From positions 184,869,619-184,933,618 of the forward strand of contig NC_081410.1 of the NCBI RefSeq assembly GCF_030272615.1: a stretch of 64,000 nt of DNA, in the 5' to 3' direction. The position numbers were made by a program, and so were the translations under genes. The DNA comes from Cryptomeria japonica (taxonomy: Eukaryota; Streptophyta; Pinopsida; Cupressales; Cupressaceae). Below are positions 11,062-22,562 of this stretch, piece by piece (the first letter of the stretch is position 1; every line of letters starts with the position of its first letter). The notes under the pieces were generated by a model, which was not told the origin of the DNA, did not search any database, and saw only the letters and a list, made by a program, of their open reading frames with translations.

Positions 11062-12453
11062 TGTTAGTTGTATCTGTAGTCACACAAATCTGTCCAGCTT
11101 AATTAAATAAATATTCGCTATTTATTTGATTAAAAATCCACTAGCCATCAGTTAATTAAATAAATATTTAATTAATTCATCTCCAAACATTCTCCTATTA
11201 ATTAAATAAATTATTCAATTTATTTTAATTAATTCATTAAACCAAATTCACAATCAATTAAATGAATAAAATCTATTTATTTAATTAAATCCCCTTTTCC
11301 TCTTTTAAATAAATTTAATAAAAACATTTATTTAAATCATTATCCCCCCCACTTGCATTTTCTTACAAATGCAACTTGCACACATTTATTGAAATAAATG
11401 AATTTTTATTTTAATGAAATCCTATTTTCCCTCACCCACCAAATCCAATTGCATTCCTAAATCCCCTTCTAGATTCTTCTAACCCCTTCCTAATTAGCCT
11501 AATCCATCCCCTAACTATTGTCACATTCCTAAGCAAAATGGAGTCACTTCTCAAAGACTTCAAAAGTCTTTGAAAAGCATTTAATGCTTTGTGTGTTCAA
11601 CAAATTAACCCCCAAAGTCTTCCAAGACCACTAATGGCTCTTACATGACCATTTATGGCTCTTACATAACCATTTATGGTTATTTCAAACTTGTCTCCCC
11701 AAACATTTATTGCTTTGACCATGTTTATCCCTTTTTACATTTGCACAAGAGTTTATCCATTGGATAAAAGCTTTATTCTTTGAATAAAGAGTTTATTCGT
11801 TCAACTAACCTTGACTTTAACTCCCAAGGTCATATCAAGCATTTAATGCTTATTCCCTCTCCTCTCAACCTATCTCACATTGACACTTGTCATCCTGGGA
11901 TTGGGTTGAAAGCCCTCACATGGATTTGAAATCATTCAATCCTGACCCTTGTTGAGATTGCTCAATCTCAACCATCCATTGCTCCATTTTCCCTATAAAT
12001 AGAGCCCATTTCTTCATAATCCAGATCCTGAAAACTTGTATGCATTTAACCTATAGGCATTTTAGAGAGCATTTAGCATAACAAACTAAAATCTTGTTAT
12101 TTTGGTTAAAAATCAATCATTTTAATAGCATCTAGTATTTTAGCTTTTTCATTTTACATTTAGAGCAAAATACTAAAATCTCAATCCTCCATAAGCATCC
12201 ATAGTGCAAAAAGCTGCTGAGAGCTACACTATTTTGGAACTTGGAGAGGAGAGGAACAAGGGAGAAGGAGCTAAGAGCATGCTAAGAGGCATTTGGAGAT
12301 GCCTTATTATCTTTGTTTCATTTGTTATATATATTAGCATGATTTTAGTATCTCTTTTGATATGCCTGTTTAGATTAGTTTTTGATTAACTAACACTAAT
12401 GATTTTCTTGTGTCTTGTGTTGTTTGTCATTTGCTAACCTTGTCCATTTCGCA
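11062..12453 (+). repeat. Probable solo LTR inserted in the DDE-like gene
   Basis: This 1.39-kb AT-rich block separates two parts of one protein: YDSLRERNI on the right (minus strand) and LIW-stop-DNCTAQFK on the left. It begins TGTTAGTTGTATC and can end CA at 12453. It has a TATA box CCCTATAAATAGAGCCC (11990-12006) and no internal coding sequence, as expected for a solo LTR. The start is dense in TTAATTAAATAAAT, like the start of the Gypsy LTR at 41699-42954. No 5-bp target duplication was found, so the ends are approximate. Confidence 0.5.
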
Positions 12454-12464
12454 GAGCATCAGTA

Positions 12465-13635
12465 TCATATGTTCCTTTCCCTTAAACTATCATAGAAAAA
12501 TTTAAATAATCCTTGTACAAACTCCAATGAATGAGTACGATCATCACTCATGTAGAAGTGATACTCTCTTACGACCTTTCTATCCTCCTTTGTGCTATCA
12601 TCTGCATGCATGAACGCTATGTGTACAAAAATAGAAACTTGTGTAGAATGATAATACATAGATTACACTTCATTTTGAGGTTGTAGTGTATAATTTTCAG
12701 CAAAATCAATGATAGAGACAATGGTGCCAAGCAAAAATATGTCCTTACATAACTTGAATCGATCATCTAACCACCGAGCTCTATGTGTATGCATTATGTA
12801 CTCATAAACTAGTTTCTCTTGAAATATTTTCATAAATTCAACTACACATATATCATTTTTCACTAACTCACATCTCTTCAAATCTTTTCCATCTTTAACT
12901 CCATATGTGAGTGTCTTGTATTTTCCAAAAGAAACTACTTTACTACCAATTTCATGTGTGCTCTCCAAATGTACACATCTTGGTAAATGTTGCAAACCAC
13001 CACATATAGCACAAAAACCTTCCAAACAAGGCATCTTATAATAAATGCAACCATCATTTCTATTACATAGTGCACTTGAAATAAATTCTCTTATTGACTT
13101 AGGAGGTGCTTGTATATTGCATTCCTACAAAACATGGTTAGTGTGCAAAGTAGAACAAACATGACAAAAAACATCATAGTGCATGGAAAATTCAATATGC
13201 ATCCTACAACAACATGTGGTGCGTACATGATTAATCTTAATATAAAAAGGTTTTGTCATTTCAAAAAATCTTTGAGAAATTCTTATTTGAGGAAACTTTT
13301 GAAGGAATCTTTCATAAAATTTTGTTTGTCATATCCAAATAGTGTTTGGCATGTGGCTCACAATTTGTAGACCCGATTCGCCTTCTAAAAACATCTCTTT
13401 GGTTGGGCGAAACTATTGTGTTGTCATGCAAAAAATTTTCAATTAATGTTCTTAGTGCATCAACAAAAACCTTGTCTTTGCATGGTAGTCTACCCGAGAA
13501 TGCCCAAAGAGAATTATTCTTAGGTTCCTCTATTTTTTCTCGCCTCTGTATTGCTTTACTTAATGTTGTTCTACTAACGTTTAATGACTTACTTGTTTTG
13601 CTTATCAAATGATCTTTTTTTATTTTCTTGCTCAT
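12465..13635 (-). pseudogene. Central part of the DDE-like protein, with first putative catalytic Asp
   Basis: Three open frames (13635-13312, 13034-12663, 12659-12465) join with small gaps. The first has an HTH-like SLNVSRTTLSKAIQRR and a GRLPCKDKVFVDALR block. The second carries CLEGFCAICGGLQHLPRC, then HRARWLDDRFKLC, and ends with SIIDFAENYTLQ (about 12688-12715), a D-x-A-E-N-Y block that could hold a catalytic Asp. The third reads FVHIAFMHAD and then SDDRTHSLEFVQ. The end, YDSLRERNI, stops where the LTR-like insertion begins. Catalytic roles are inferred from similarity of arrangement and not proven. Confidence 0.5.
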
Positions 13636-13656
13636 TATGGTTGATGTAATGACACA

Positions 13657-14175
13657 TCAAGTAGCATTAGAATATTTAGTACATGATTTTGAACCAATAT
13701 CTTGATATGCATCAAATAGATTTCTCATAATAGTTCTTTCACTATTACTTTCAGATAATCTTAGGCCTAGAATTTTCATTGTCTCTCTAAAATTCAATTT
13801 TTTAATCATTTGAACAGTTAATTGACATCTTGCGGTTTGATTTAAGTTTTCAAAATATTTTTTCCATATTCTTTTAACCATTCTCCTACAAGTTTGTTCA
13901 TTCATTTTATCGGGCATTGGCTTCAATATATTCTCATCAATTTCAATTAGATACTTTGGTTTCCTATGAATGATTCTATGAGGTGTTAACATTGGTGCAT
14001 TATGTACATTCAATTCATCAAATAGAGGTGTATGTTCATCATTTAATTGATTATTCAATGTGGTATCTTCTTCAATTGTATTAGGTTCATACGGTAAACC
14101 AAATGTCTCTTCTTCAATTGTATTAGGTGCATTATGTTCGTTTGGTAAATCGAATTGAGATGTTGAGGATGACAT
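13657..14175 (-). pseudogene. N-terminal part of the DDE-like protein
   Basis: The 172-codon open frame begins MSSSTSQFDLPNEHN. Its first half is Asn/Glu/Thr-rich and internally repetitive (PNTIEEETFG, PNTIEEDTT). The second half has a basic patch RIIHRKPKYL and a helical segment around CRRMVKRIWKKYF. A stop separates it from the next fragment by only about 20 bp, so a frameshift or a short intron is likely. No known domain was recognised here. The assignment rests on order and closeness to the downstream blocks. Confidence 0.4.
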
Positions 14176-14559
14176 ACCTTATTCTCCCATTGTTCTTATG
14201 TCACGTAATTTCTTCATACACTGCCTTTGTTTTTCCTTTTCAGCCTCTCGTTGTTTCATCGTTTCTCACTTGTTCTTTCCCATGGTTGATATCGGTTGTC
14301 CTAAATAGAATCATATTACATATATATGTAAACAAAATTTCATAAACAAACAAATAACCATAAATATGCATCTTATCATTATTTTTTTTGAATCAAAACT
14401 ATTAAACAATCACAATAATATTAACAAAACTAATAAGAACAACAATTCAATCATTTGAAATCATGCAAAAACAAAAAATTCACTTACTTCTATGTATAAA
14501 ACAATGATATAAGTGCAGACACAGTTACAGTGGGGCCTTCAATGACCTCAAAAAATTCT

Positions 14560-15110
14560 TTTAAGGTCGTTGAGGCTCTTGGGCAAATAAAATTATGTCT
14601 AAGTACCTCGTATGTGCTATATCACTAATACATTCAGAGCTAATTTCCGACGGTTGATTGTCGGAATTGCGACTACTTTTTGTTGGACTGCCGACAAAAG
14701 TAGCCGTTGAAAACTCATCGTCGGACTTTCTAACGATGCCTTTGAATGTTGGAATTACAATGACACCATGGACTTTGCCGATGATAGGCATGATCTCTCT
14801 TCCAGTCAAAAAAGTCGTCGGACATACAGCATCCTCGTCGTATGTTTGTTTAGATTGTGTCAGAATTTTGATGGAAGTTTGAAACTTTGCACTGGCGAGA
14901 ATGTTGTTGGTTCGACAGTTTTATCGTTTGTCCAGTAATATGCATCGACGACCGTTCAACAAGGAAGTATCATCAGACATACAACATCCTCGTCAGATGT
15001 TTGTTTAGTTGCGGTCTGAATTTCGACGGAATCCTGAAACTTTGCACCGACGAGAATGTTGTTGGTCCAACGATTCTATTGTTGGTGCAAATTTTAGTAT
15101 CCATTGTAAT
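14560..15110. repeat. Region rich in GTCGGA/CCGACGA motifs with a 155-bp tandem duplication
   Basis: CATACAGCATCCTCGTC at 14823 recurs as CATACAACATCCTCGTC at 14978, and both copies continue through TATGTTTGTTTAG, GAATTT, GAAACTTTGCAC and GCGAGAATGTTGTTGG-like text. The 300 bp to the left hold many TCCGAC/GTCGGA hexamers in both orientations. Clusters like this are typical of subterminal regions of CACTA (En/Spm) elements, but no CACTA terminus was found here. The overlapping short frames are not credible genes. Confidence 0.45.
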
Positions 15111-16535
15111 TCTGACGGCTATTTATTTAATTTTTTTTTATTGTTATTATCTAGACGTAAAGCACACCTCATTGATATGTACAGTGAATGATATTCCATC
15201 CCCATCAGCTACCAATAGGGGGCATAAGTTTCAAGCTAATATGAGGCGCATTGCTTTCAAGTTAATATGATCAGACGCACCATGGTTGAGATGGTCCAAC
15301 TCCTAAGAGGACTGTATGAACCACTGAGTACTGGTAAACCTATTAAAAATGGTGCTAATAGGGAATTATCTAACCCAAATACAAAAGCCTTTAAAGCCAA
15401 TCAGGGAGATGAAACGACTTTATCTACCTTATCTAAGTTAGTTGTTCTTGGGAGCTACCAAAACTTATCTACTATATATATACATGAAATGAATTTATCT
15501 ACTATATATACACATATTTCTTATAAGTATATCCCAAATTGATATTCTCATATAAAGTGTCATCCTATGTCAATACATGACATATACCTATTGAATGACA
15601 TGTATATATCTCATACTAAGTAGTCATTCGTTATTATATATTCAACATATATTCAAAGATGATAATCATGCATTCTAGACTACATGAATATCCTTTTTAA
15701 TAAAATAAATCGCATGTACAAGGTTATTGGGTTGATTGAGCCCGATAGAAAAGTACAATAGGTAAAGATAGTACTAAAAATAATGTTACTAGCATCTTAA
15801 AAGAATACAGAAATATATTATGACCACCCACAAAACACTTGATATAAAATAGTTCCAACCTTTCTCTTGTTTAAGTAACTAGGGTATTTGAATTTAAATT
15901 TTGGTATAAAAAAAATAAAATTTTAAAGCTCATCTCTTCCCCTGTATAGTTCAACATGCCCACATGTTTACTCCTAAAAATTTTCAACTCATTTAGATAT
16001 CTTATTTTCTAGTTATGAAATTGATCTTTGGGACCTATGGGTTATGGGCCCATAATATACTTAAGTGAAGTTAGCATAAACCATATCAATTATGTTCAAT
16101 TATGTTCAATTACATCAATCTCCACTTGGAGTGTTTAATATACATATCATCAATGATTACAATGCTTATTTCAATATACATTTGAATTACAACTTGCAAG
16201 AATAGATGAAAGAGAAAGAACATGTGTTGAGGGAGGTGGAAGTTCTCTCCGAGGTGATCACGAATTGAGTCCATCGGTCCCCAATGGTGGTTTGTAATGC
16301 CACCTGACCACGTGGAACCCTTAGGTCCACCCCATCGTGCTTGTGGAGATAGTTCAAAATAGTCAATCAAAGTATACAAGGGGGATGATAGGCTCACACA
16401 TACCATACACGATGCATACAAGACACAAGTAATGGAACAATATATTGCAACATCAATAGAGAAGGATGATACCAAGTCATAAATCCACATAGGGTCATTA
16501 ATTTAAAAATACACAAGGCATTAGATTCTAGAGTG
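15110..16535. other. AT-rich spacer with a possible minus-strand Copia LTR start
   Basis: Read on the minus strand, ACTCCAAGTGGAGATTGATG near 16110-16130 resembles a Copia polypurine tract followed by an LTR start, and GGGCCCATAACCCATAGG (about 16033-16050) fits such an LTR. No integrase or RT sequence lies upstream of it. Otherwise no gene or RNA was seen. The 126-codon minus frame at 16110-16490 has no recognisable domain. Confidence 0.3.
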
Positions 16536-16539
16536 TAGT

Positions 16540-17272
16540 GGAGGGAGTGTCATCGTATGTTCTCATGGGGACACGCCATATGGAACCAAGCATTCTCTCA
16601 TATGGACGAGAAGGACGATCGTGCAATCCTTGTGCTACATGAGAAAGCATGTCTCTTCTGACAAGTCCCAATGCTCCATGTGCGGGAATGCCTTTCATTG
16701 TATGTGCTCATGGGGATGCACCATATGGAACCGAGCATTCTCTCATATGGACGAGAAGGATGATCATGCAATCCTTGTCCTACATGAGCATGCATGTCTC
16801 TTCCGACAAGTCTCAATGCTCCATGTGCAGGCATGCCTTTCATCATATGTGCTCATGGGGATGCACCATATGGAACCAAGCATTCTCTCATATAGATGAG
16901 AACAACAATCACACAATCCCTGCGCTACATGAGTGGGCATGTCTCTTCGCAAAAGCCCCAAAGCTCTATGTGCAGGCTTGCCTTTCATTGTATGTGCTCA
17001 TGAAGATGCACCATATGGAACCAAGCATTCTCTCATATGAACGAGAGCAACGATCACACAATCCCTATGCTACATGAGCGGGTATGTCTCTTTGCACAAG
17101 TCCCAACGCTCCATGTGTAGGCATGCCTTTCATCGTATGTGCTCTTGGGGATGTACCATATGGAACCAAGCATTCTCTCATGTGAATGAGAACAATGATC
17201 ACATAATCCTTGTGTGAGTGGGCATGCCTCTTCGCACAAGTCCCAATGCTCCATGTGTGAGCATACCTTCCC
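16540..17272. repeat. 145-bp tandem repeat, five units
   Basis: TATGTKCTCATGGGG starts at 16556, 16701, 16846, 16991 and 17136, exactly 145 bp apart each time. Each unit carries CATATGGAACC, AGCATTCTCTCATAT, a GAGAA(G/C) stretch, CTACATGAG, CATGTCTCTT and GCTCCATGTG. The last unit has lost a few bases near 17213. Because 145 is not a multiple of three, successive units are read in different frames. The overlapping long frames on both strands are by-products of the repeat and not genes. Confidence 0.9.
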
Positions 17273-19760
17273 AAAACACCCTTGGTGTTGTGATAATGCT
17301 CAAGGTGTGCTCAAGGAACCAATTATCTTGTTATTTGGTTTAACCCAAGTCTATTGTTATGTTATCACTTGATTACAAAGCTCCCCAAACACGAATGCCA
17401 AGCGTACCACTTTCAGACGAGCGACACAAGTGGGAGCCACTCCCTAGACTCACTTTAGGACTAAGATCATGCCATATCTAAATGCAAGACATCTCAAATA
17501 CATCAAATTGTCTCAATTGCAAAATGCCATTTTCATACATACGCAAGATATTCTCAATTGGGCACAACACTGAGAGAACAAATCCCAATTGATCCCTTAT
17601 CAAAATGCACATATATGTTATCATGATTCCATAATAGAATATCATCTCAAAATCATCAAATACCACTTTTCAATAATTCCCAAGTTTGGACCAAAAACCA
17701 GTCATAAGGCCAATTACCATTGATGAATGAATGAATGAATAAAGGATTTTAATGACGTCCACGAGAATAAATAGTCTATGGGGCCAAGACAAACACCCTT
17801 AATTGATGGACCTCAAAAACCTTGAAATTTCAAAGTGCATAAAATGAAAATGCAAGAATAGCCTTTTGATTCTAATCAACTCAGCAATACAATACTCCCT
17901 CGATTTGTCATTTCAACATCCCAAATAGAATTGAACAGCATAACCTCATATATACTCATAATTTCCAAATTTGGTTCATACAAATCATATAATCATCCAA
18001 ATGGGGAGATTTAAATTGGAAGAATACTTTAATTCACTCAACAATTCATTTGCAACAAACTAAATTCAATTCAATTGAAAAACAAAGGAGGAATTTGAGT
18101 TCCTACCTCAAACTTGACCAAATCTTCAAATTGGCGATGTAATTGAACATAATTGAGATGAGACATGATTTTCTTAAGTGAATTTACCCATAAACTATGT
18201 ACAATTGTTTGAATTTTTTTAGCATAAACCACAATGAATCTACACCTATAGTCCAAAGTAATCTAGCGAGGCATGCTATCTAAAACCCAAAATCTTGAGT
18301 ATTGGATCCAAGAGTATAGCACAAAAATTCGGTTATAGCAATCTGTTATACATAATATATCAAAGCAATTTGCAACCATAACAATTTGTTATACATAATA
18401 TATCAAAGAAATTTAAAAAATATGTTTTATTTTTATATGTATTTATTCAAATAACTAATCTTTTGTCATTGAAATATAAGGATATATACCACTTTATTAC
18501 TATTGAAAATTACTCACTGAGAAATAAAACAAAATAAATCTAGGATCTGGAACAAAATTTTCTTAAGGTTTGACAATGGATGTATCCCTCAAATCAATCA
18601 CAAAATTAACTATATAGATCAATATCTTACTTTAAATCACATAGAGAAAGCTTATTGATTGACTATGAACATGTTACCTTAGGATGAGCTTAGATATGAA
18701 TTTGGAGTTATCAAAGCAATGTTAACAACATGTATCAGACCTCTGGGATAACAACATAGAGAAAGTGGAATATAAGATAGGTGAGAGTGAAGTGCCTTGG
18801 ATGGAATGATGGAAGAGATGTGTGGGACCTCTACACACTCCATAGAAGCATTTAGAAGCCATAAAAAAGTGCCATAGACCAAATATTAATGACTATCCTA
18901 AGGGTACCAATTGTGGCAATCACAAGTTTACCAGTGATATTGCCTACTTAAACAAGTTGTGTTAGGAAACCCCACTAGGTGTGTATATGTAATGGTAATG
19001 AAGTGTCCTAAGAGTATCCCTTACACCAGTATGCACAAACCTTGGTGTCACAACGGTGTTGGTGTGGCCTTGGGCCAATGGTGGTTGATTGTTATAATTA
19101 GGACAATAATCTCAAACACAATTTACGGTTTTTATAACTCTAATGTCCCAATCTACTTGTATATATTTTCACAAAACAATTAACAACCCAACCATAGCTA
19201 TTAATAAGAAATCCCCATAAAATGCATGCAAAACGTATCATCATTGATAGGATAACTGGCTTGCATTTAGTAAGAGACCTCAATGAGCGGAGTTTCATGT
19301 TGAAAAGAGTACTTTCAATAAAGATATTGAAATCAACGAGACATTATGCATTCAAAAATCAAGAAGGAAGATCTAATATTTATTAATGAAATTGCAAATC
19401 AATCTAAGTTACATGTTTGATATCTTACTTATATCATGGCAACATAAAATGTATATATGCCCTCAACATACCTCTTTGCTTGTTTATTTGAGAATGTTGC
19501 TAGGAATTAATAGGTGAATGATACATTGATCTACACATGAATCACTTGTACTTTCCCGATACTTTCATCCCTTGGTCAAGGCCGTGTACCCCCTACCACT
19601 TGAAGATTATTTCCACCCTCATGATTACTTGAAGTCCATGCTCAAATCACACTAAATGACAATGGTTAGTACAAAATAGTGACCATAGCCAAGGAAGCCC
19701 AAATTTACTCATACTCAACATAATAAGAAATAAATAAATCATCTCGATCATTATTCATAA
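17273..19760. other. No gene seen
   Basis: AT-rich sequence without coding frames of recognisable content. A short duplication, CTGTTATACATAATATATCA at about 18341 and again at about 18386, and a small AATG run near 17725 are the only structures noticed. Confidence 0.5.
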
Positions 19761-19801
19761 CATGACCTCTTTTTCACATCATGGAAGGCCAAAATTACAA
19801 G

Positions 19802-19879
19802 GAAGGCCAAGGGAGAGAGAGAGAGAGAGGGAGAGGGAGATGTGGGAGAGAAGGAAGGAGGGAGAGATAAGGACAGGGG

Positions 19880-19942
<63 letters not shown>

Positions 19943-20100
19943 TGAGGGAGAGAGAGGGAGAGAGAGAGAGAGGGGAGAGTAGGGGAGGGAGAGAGAATGA
20001 GGGGGAGGGAGGGAGGGAGGGAGGGAGAGAGAGAAGAAGGGGTATATATATATATATAGAGAGAGAGAGAGAAGAAGGGGTATGGAGGAAGAGAGAATGG
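19802..20100. repeat. GA-rich polypurine block
   Basis: Almost unbroken purines on the plus strand, including an (AG)n run from about 19885 to 19936, GGGA runs and a short (TA)n at 20042-20059. The open frames here translate to Arg/Glu repeats and are not genes. Confidence 0.9.
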
Positions 20101-20127
20101 GAGAGAATCAAGTCTCTATTTTCACTT

Positions 20128-20508
20128 ATGTCCCTCTCTCTCTCCCCCATTCTTTATCTCTGAAGTCTCTTCCTCTCATCCTCTATCTCTCTATCTCACT
20201 CTCCCCTTCTTGTAGGTGTATCTCTCTCTTATTCTCTCCCTCACTCCTCCACCTCCCTCTCTCCCTTTCTCATTACCTCTCTTTCTCCCTCTCTCCCTCT
20301 TTCCACCTCTCTCTAGTCTCTTGTACTCTCATTCCATCCCTTCCTCTCTCTCACTCAAACTCTTTCTATCTCTCACCCTCTCTCTCCTTCCCTCCCTCCA
20401 CCTCTTAGGTCTCTCTTTCTCTCCCAATCCCTCTATGCACCTTTTAGATCTATGTATATCTCCCCCACTCCCTATCTCTCTCTCTCCCCCTCTCTAAGGT
20501 ATCTGTAT

Positions 20509-20545
<37 letters not shown>

Positions 20546-20800
20546 AGTCCCCTTCTTTGTGTCTCTCTCTATCTCTATATCTCCCTCTATTTCCCTATCT
20601 CTCTCCATCTCTCTCTCCCCCTCCCTTTCCCTTTCTCTATCTGTCTCCCCCACCCTCTCTCTCCATCTCTCTTTCTCTCATTTATCTCTTGTCTCTCCCT
20701 CTCAGTCTCTATATATCTATCTCTCTCCTCCTCTCTTAGGTGTATCTCTCTCTCTCTCTCTCATTCAATCCCTCTCCTCCCCCTCTCTCCCTCTCTAGGG
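20128..20800. repeat. CT-rich polypyrimidine block
   Basis: About 670 bp of CT-rich sequence with CTCTCC variants and an uninterrupted (CT)n at about 20513-20542. It faces the GA block 28 bp away, so the two form a very large imperfect inverted repeat. The Ser/Leu/Pro-rich open frames on both strands follow from the repeat. Confidence 0.9.
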
Positions 20801-21530
20801 TCATATGGTATTCTTAGGGGTCATATGATATCCTAGGAATCCATGCATGTGGCCTAAGGGATCATAGGACACCATATGACTCCTTAGGACACCATATGAC
20901 CCATAACAACATATAAGAGGTCATATGGAATCCTAAGGGGTCATAGGACACGATATGACCACTTAGCACACCATATGACTCATAATGACACCAAATGGTG
21001 TCCTAAGGGGTCATAAAATGCTATATGACCTCTTAGGACACCATATGACCCATAACGACACCATATGGAGTCCTAAGGGGTCAAATGGTGTCCTAAGGGG
21101 TCGTAGGAGACCATATGACCCCTTAGGACATCATATGACCCCTAACGACACCATATGGTGTCCTAAGGGGTCATAGGACACCATATGACCCTTAGAACAC
21201 AATATGACCCCTAACAACATATAAGGGGTCATAGGACACTATATGATCCCTTAGCACACCATAGGACCTATAAAGACACCAAATAGTGTCCTAAGGGGTC
21301 ATAGAACACCATATGACCCTTTAGGACACTATATGATGTTGTTATGGGTTGTATGGTGTCCTGAGGAGTCATATGGCATCCTATGACCCCTTAGGACTTT
21401 GGTGTCGTTATGGGTTGTTAGGTGTCTTAAGGGGTCATATGGTGTCCTAAGGGGTCATAGGACACCATATGACCTCTTAGGAAACAATATGACCTCTAAT
21501 GACACCTAAGGGGTCATATGGTGGGCTGAT
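20801..21530. repeat. Palindromic CCATATGACC / CCTAAGGGGTCAT array
   Basis: Short motifs CACCATATGACC, CCTTAGGACAC, GTCCTAAGGGGTCAT and CCTAACGACACCATATGG alternate in both orientations for about 730 bp. CATATG and CCTAAGG are themselves near-palindromes, so the array can fold back on itself in many registers. The unit order is irregular, unlike a simple head-to-tail satellite. The open frame at 20985-21176 is a by-product. Confidence 0.85.
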
Positions 21531-22275
21531 AAAATGATATATTATTTAAAGTTATGAATAGAACATCGATAGTTTAGTTTTGATATAGATAAGTTAGACC
21601 ATTGTCAACATAAGAGAGACTCCAAGCGGACAAACAACGAGGCTTCTCTAAAAAGCAAGTGTAAGAGCTTGACCTAACCCTAAGAGTACTGCCTTTCTAA
21701 AATATATGTTGTTCTTAAATTACAAGGATATAGGACTGATCTTGACTACGACTATAGGAATTACATACTTGATTTCTTTCATGGGTATGTACCCTTCCAG
21801 GCCTTTTGACAAGTGGTGATCATCATATACTACCACTGCCATGCTTACAAAAAACTTCAATTTATTTAGATGACAGGCATTATGCACCAACATGGGAACT
21901 CTTGCATACCCACCACTATCATTCTCTGTGACATCATCTATGTTATTCTCCCTCTTTCTCTTCCTACCGATTGTTTCCTTCTAAAAAACATATTGCAAAT
22001 AGTCTAAATCATCATTTTGCTTTGTTGACACTATTTTCCACATCTCCTTTGCTCATTAAAAACACATTCAAGAAGAATATTGTTGCAGGTTTCCTTTTTT
22101 GTCATGGTAATGCACCTGTGGTTCAATTTCAGACCCTTCTTCCTCCTATTCAATATACACACACAAATCCATAAGTCAGTTTTCTTAGGAGAGCATACAT
22201 GATAAAAATCAAAGAGGAAGTTGTAGACAAGAAGTAAATTCACTTACTTCTATAGAAGTGCAGACACAGTTGTAG
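21531..22275. other. No gene seen; shared 50-bp tail
   Basis: No recognisable coding sequence. The end (22239-22278), CACTTACTTCTATAGAAGTG followed by CAGACACAGTTGTAGTGGGG, closely matches 14482-14535, so the two loci share a repeat. Confidence 0.45.
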
Positions 22276-22322
22276 TGGGGTATGGAGGGAGGGAGGGAGA
22301 GAAGAAGAGAGAGAGGGATGGG

Positions 22323-22365
<43 letters not shown>

Positions 22366-22530
22366 CACCTTGTACGCGCTTGAGAGGGGGAGACAATACA
22401 CTTATATGTGTGTATATATATACTTAATATATTAAATATATATATATACATATATATATATATAAATATTATATATTATATATAAAAGTTATAGATTATA
22501 TGTATATACACATATTATATATACAATATC
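22276..22530. repeat. GGGA/GA microsatellite followed by TA-rich microsatellite
   Basis: (GGGA)n and (GA)n fill 22280-22364, and alternating TATA sequence fills roughly 22400-22530. Confidence 0.85.
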
Positions 22531-22562
22531 ATATCATACACACTCCCAAAATTTAAACAAAT

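Larger units (their letters stand above)
9977..14175 (-). mobile_element. Large DDE-transposase-like gene, split by an LTR-like insertion
   Basis: Read on the minus strand, consecutive fragments form one long protein of roughly 900-1000 residues in the order 14175-13657, 13635-12465, (insertion), about 11053-10518, 10357-9977. Key blocks along it are an HTH-like LNVSRTTLSKAIQRR, a Cys-containing middle, DFAENY, SDDRTHS, DNCTAQFK, GHGKGEHNGARACVKRA and a C-terminal domain with YYLCHWVEPK. From memory, the block order DxAENY / SDD / SDxCxxQ(F/Y)K / HGKG recurs in large uncharacterised proteins of animals and plants thought to derive from DNA transposons. No terminal inverted repeats or target duplication could be fixed. 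Confidence 0.5.

Noticed and set aside
16540-17272. CRISPR-like array
   Set aside because: The repeats are long and continuous with no unique spacers, and the context is a plant nuclear genome.
16598-17274. Several long frames on both strands that look like repeat proteins
   Set aside because: They arise from the 145-bp tandem repeat, change frame each unit and lack a conserved peptide.
19762-20798. Arg/Glu-rich and Ser/Leu/Pro-rich open frames
   Set aside because: They are translations of GA and CT simple repeats on both strands.
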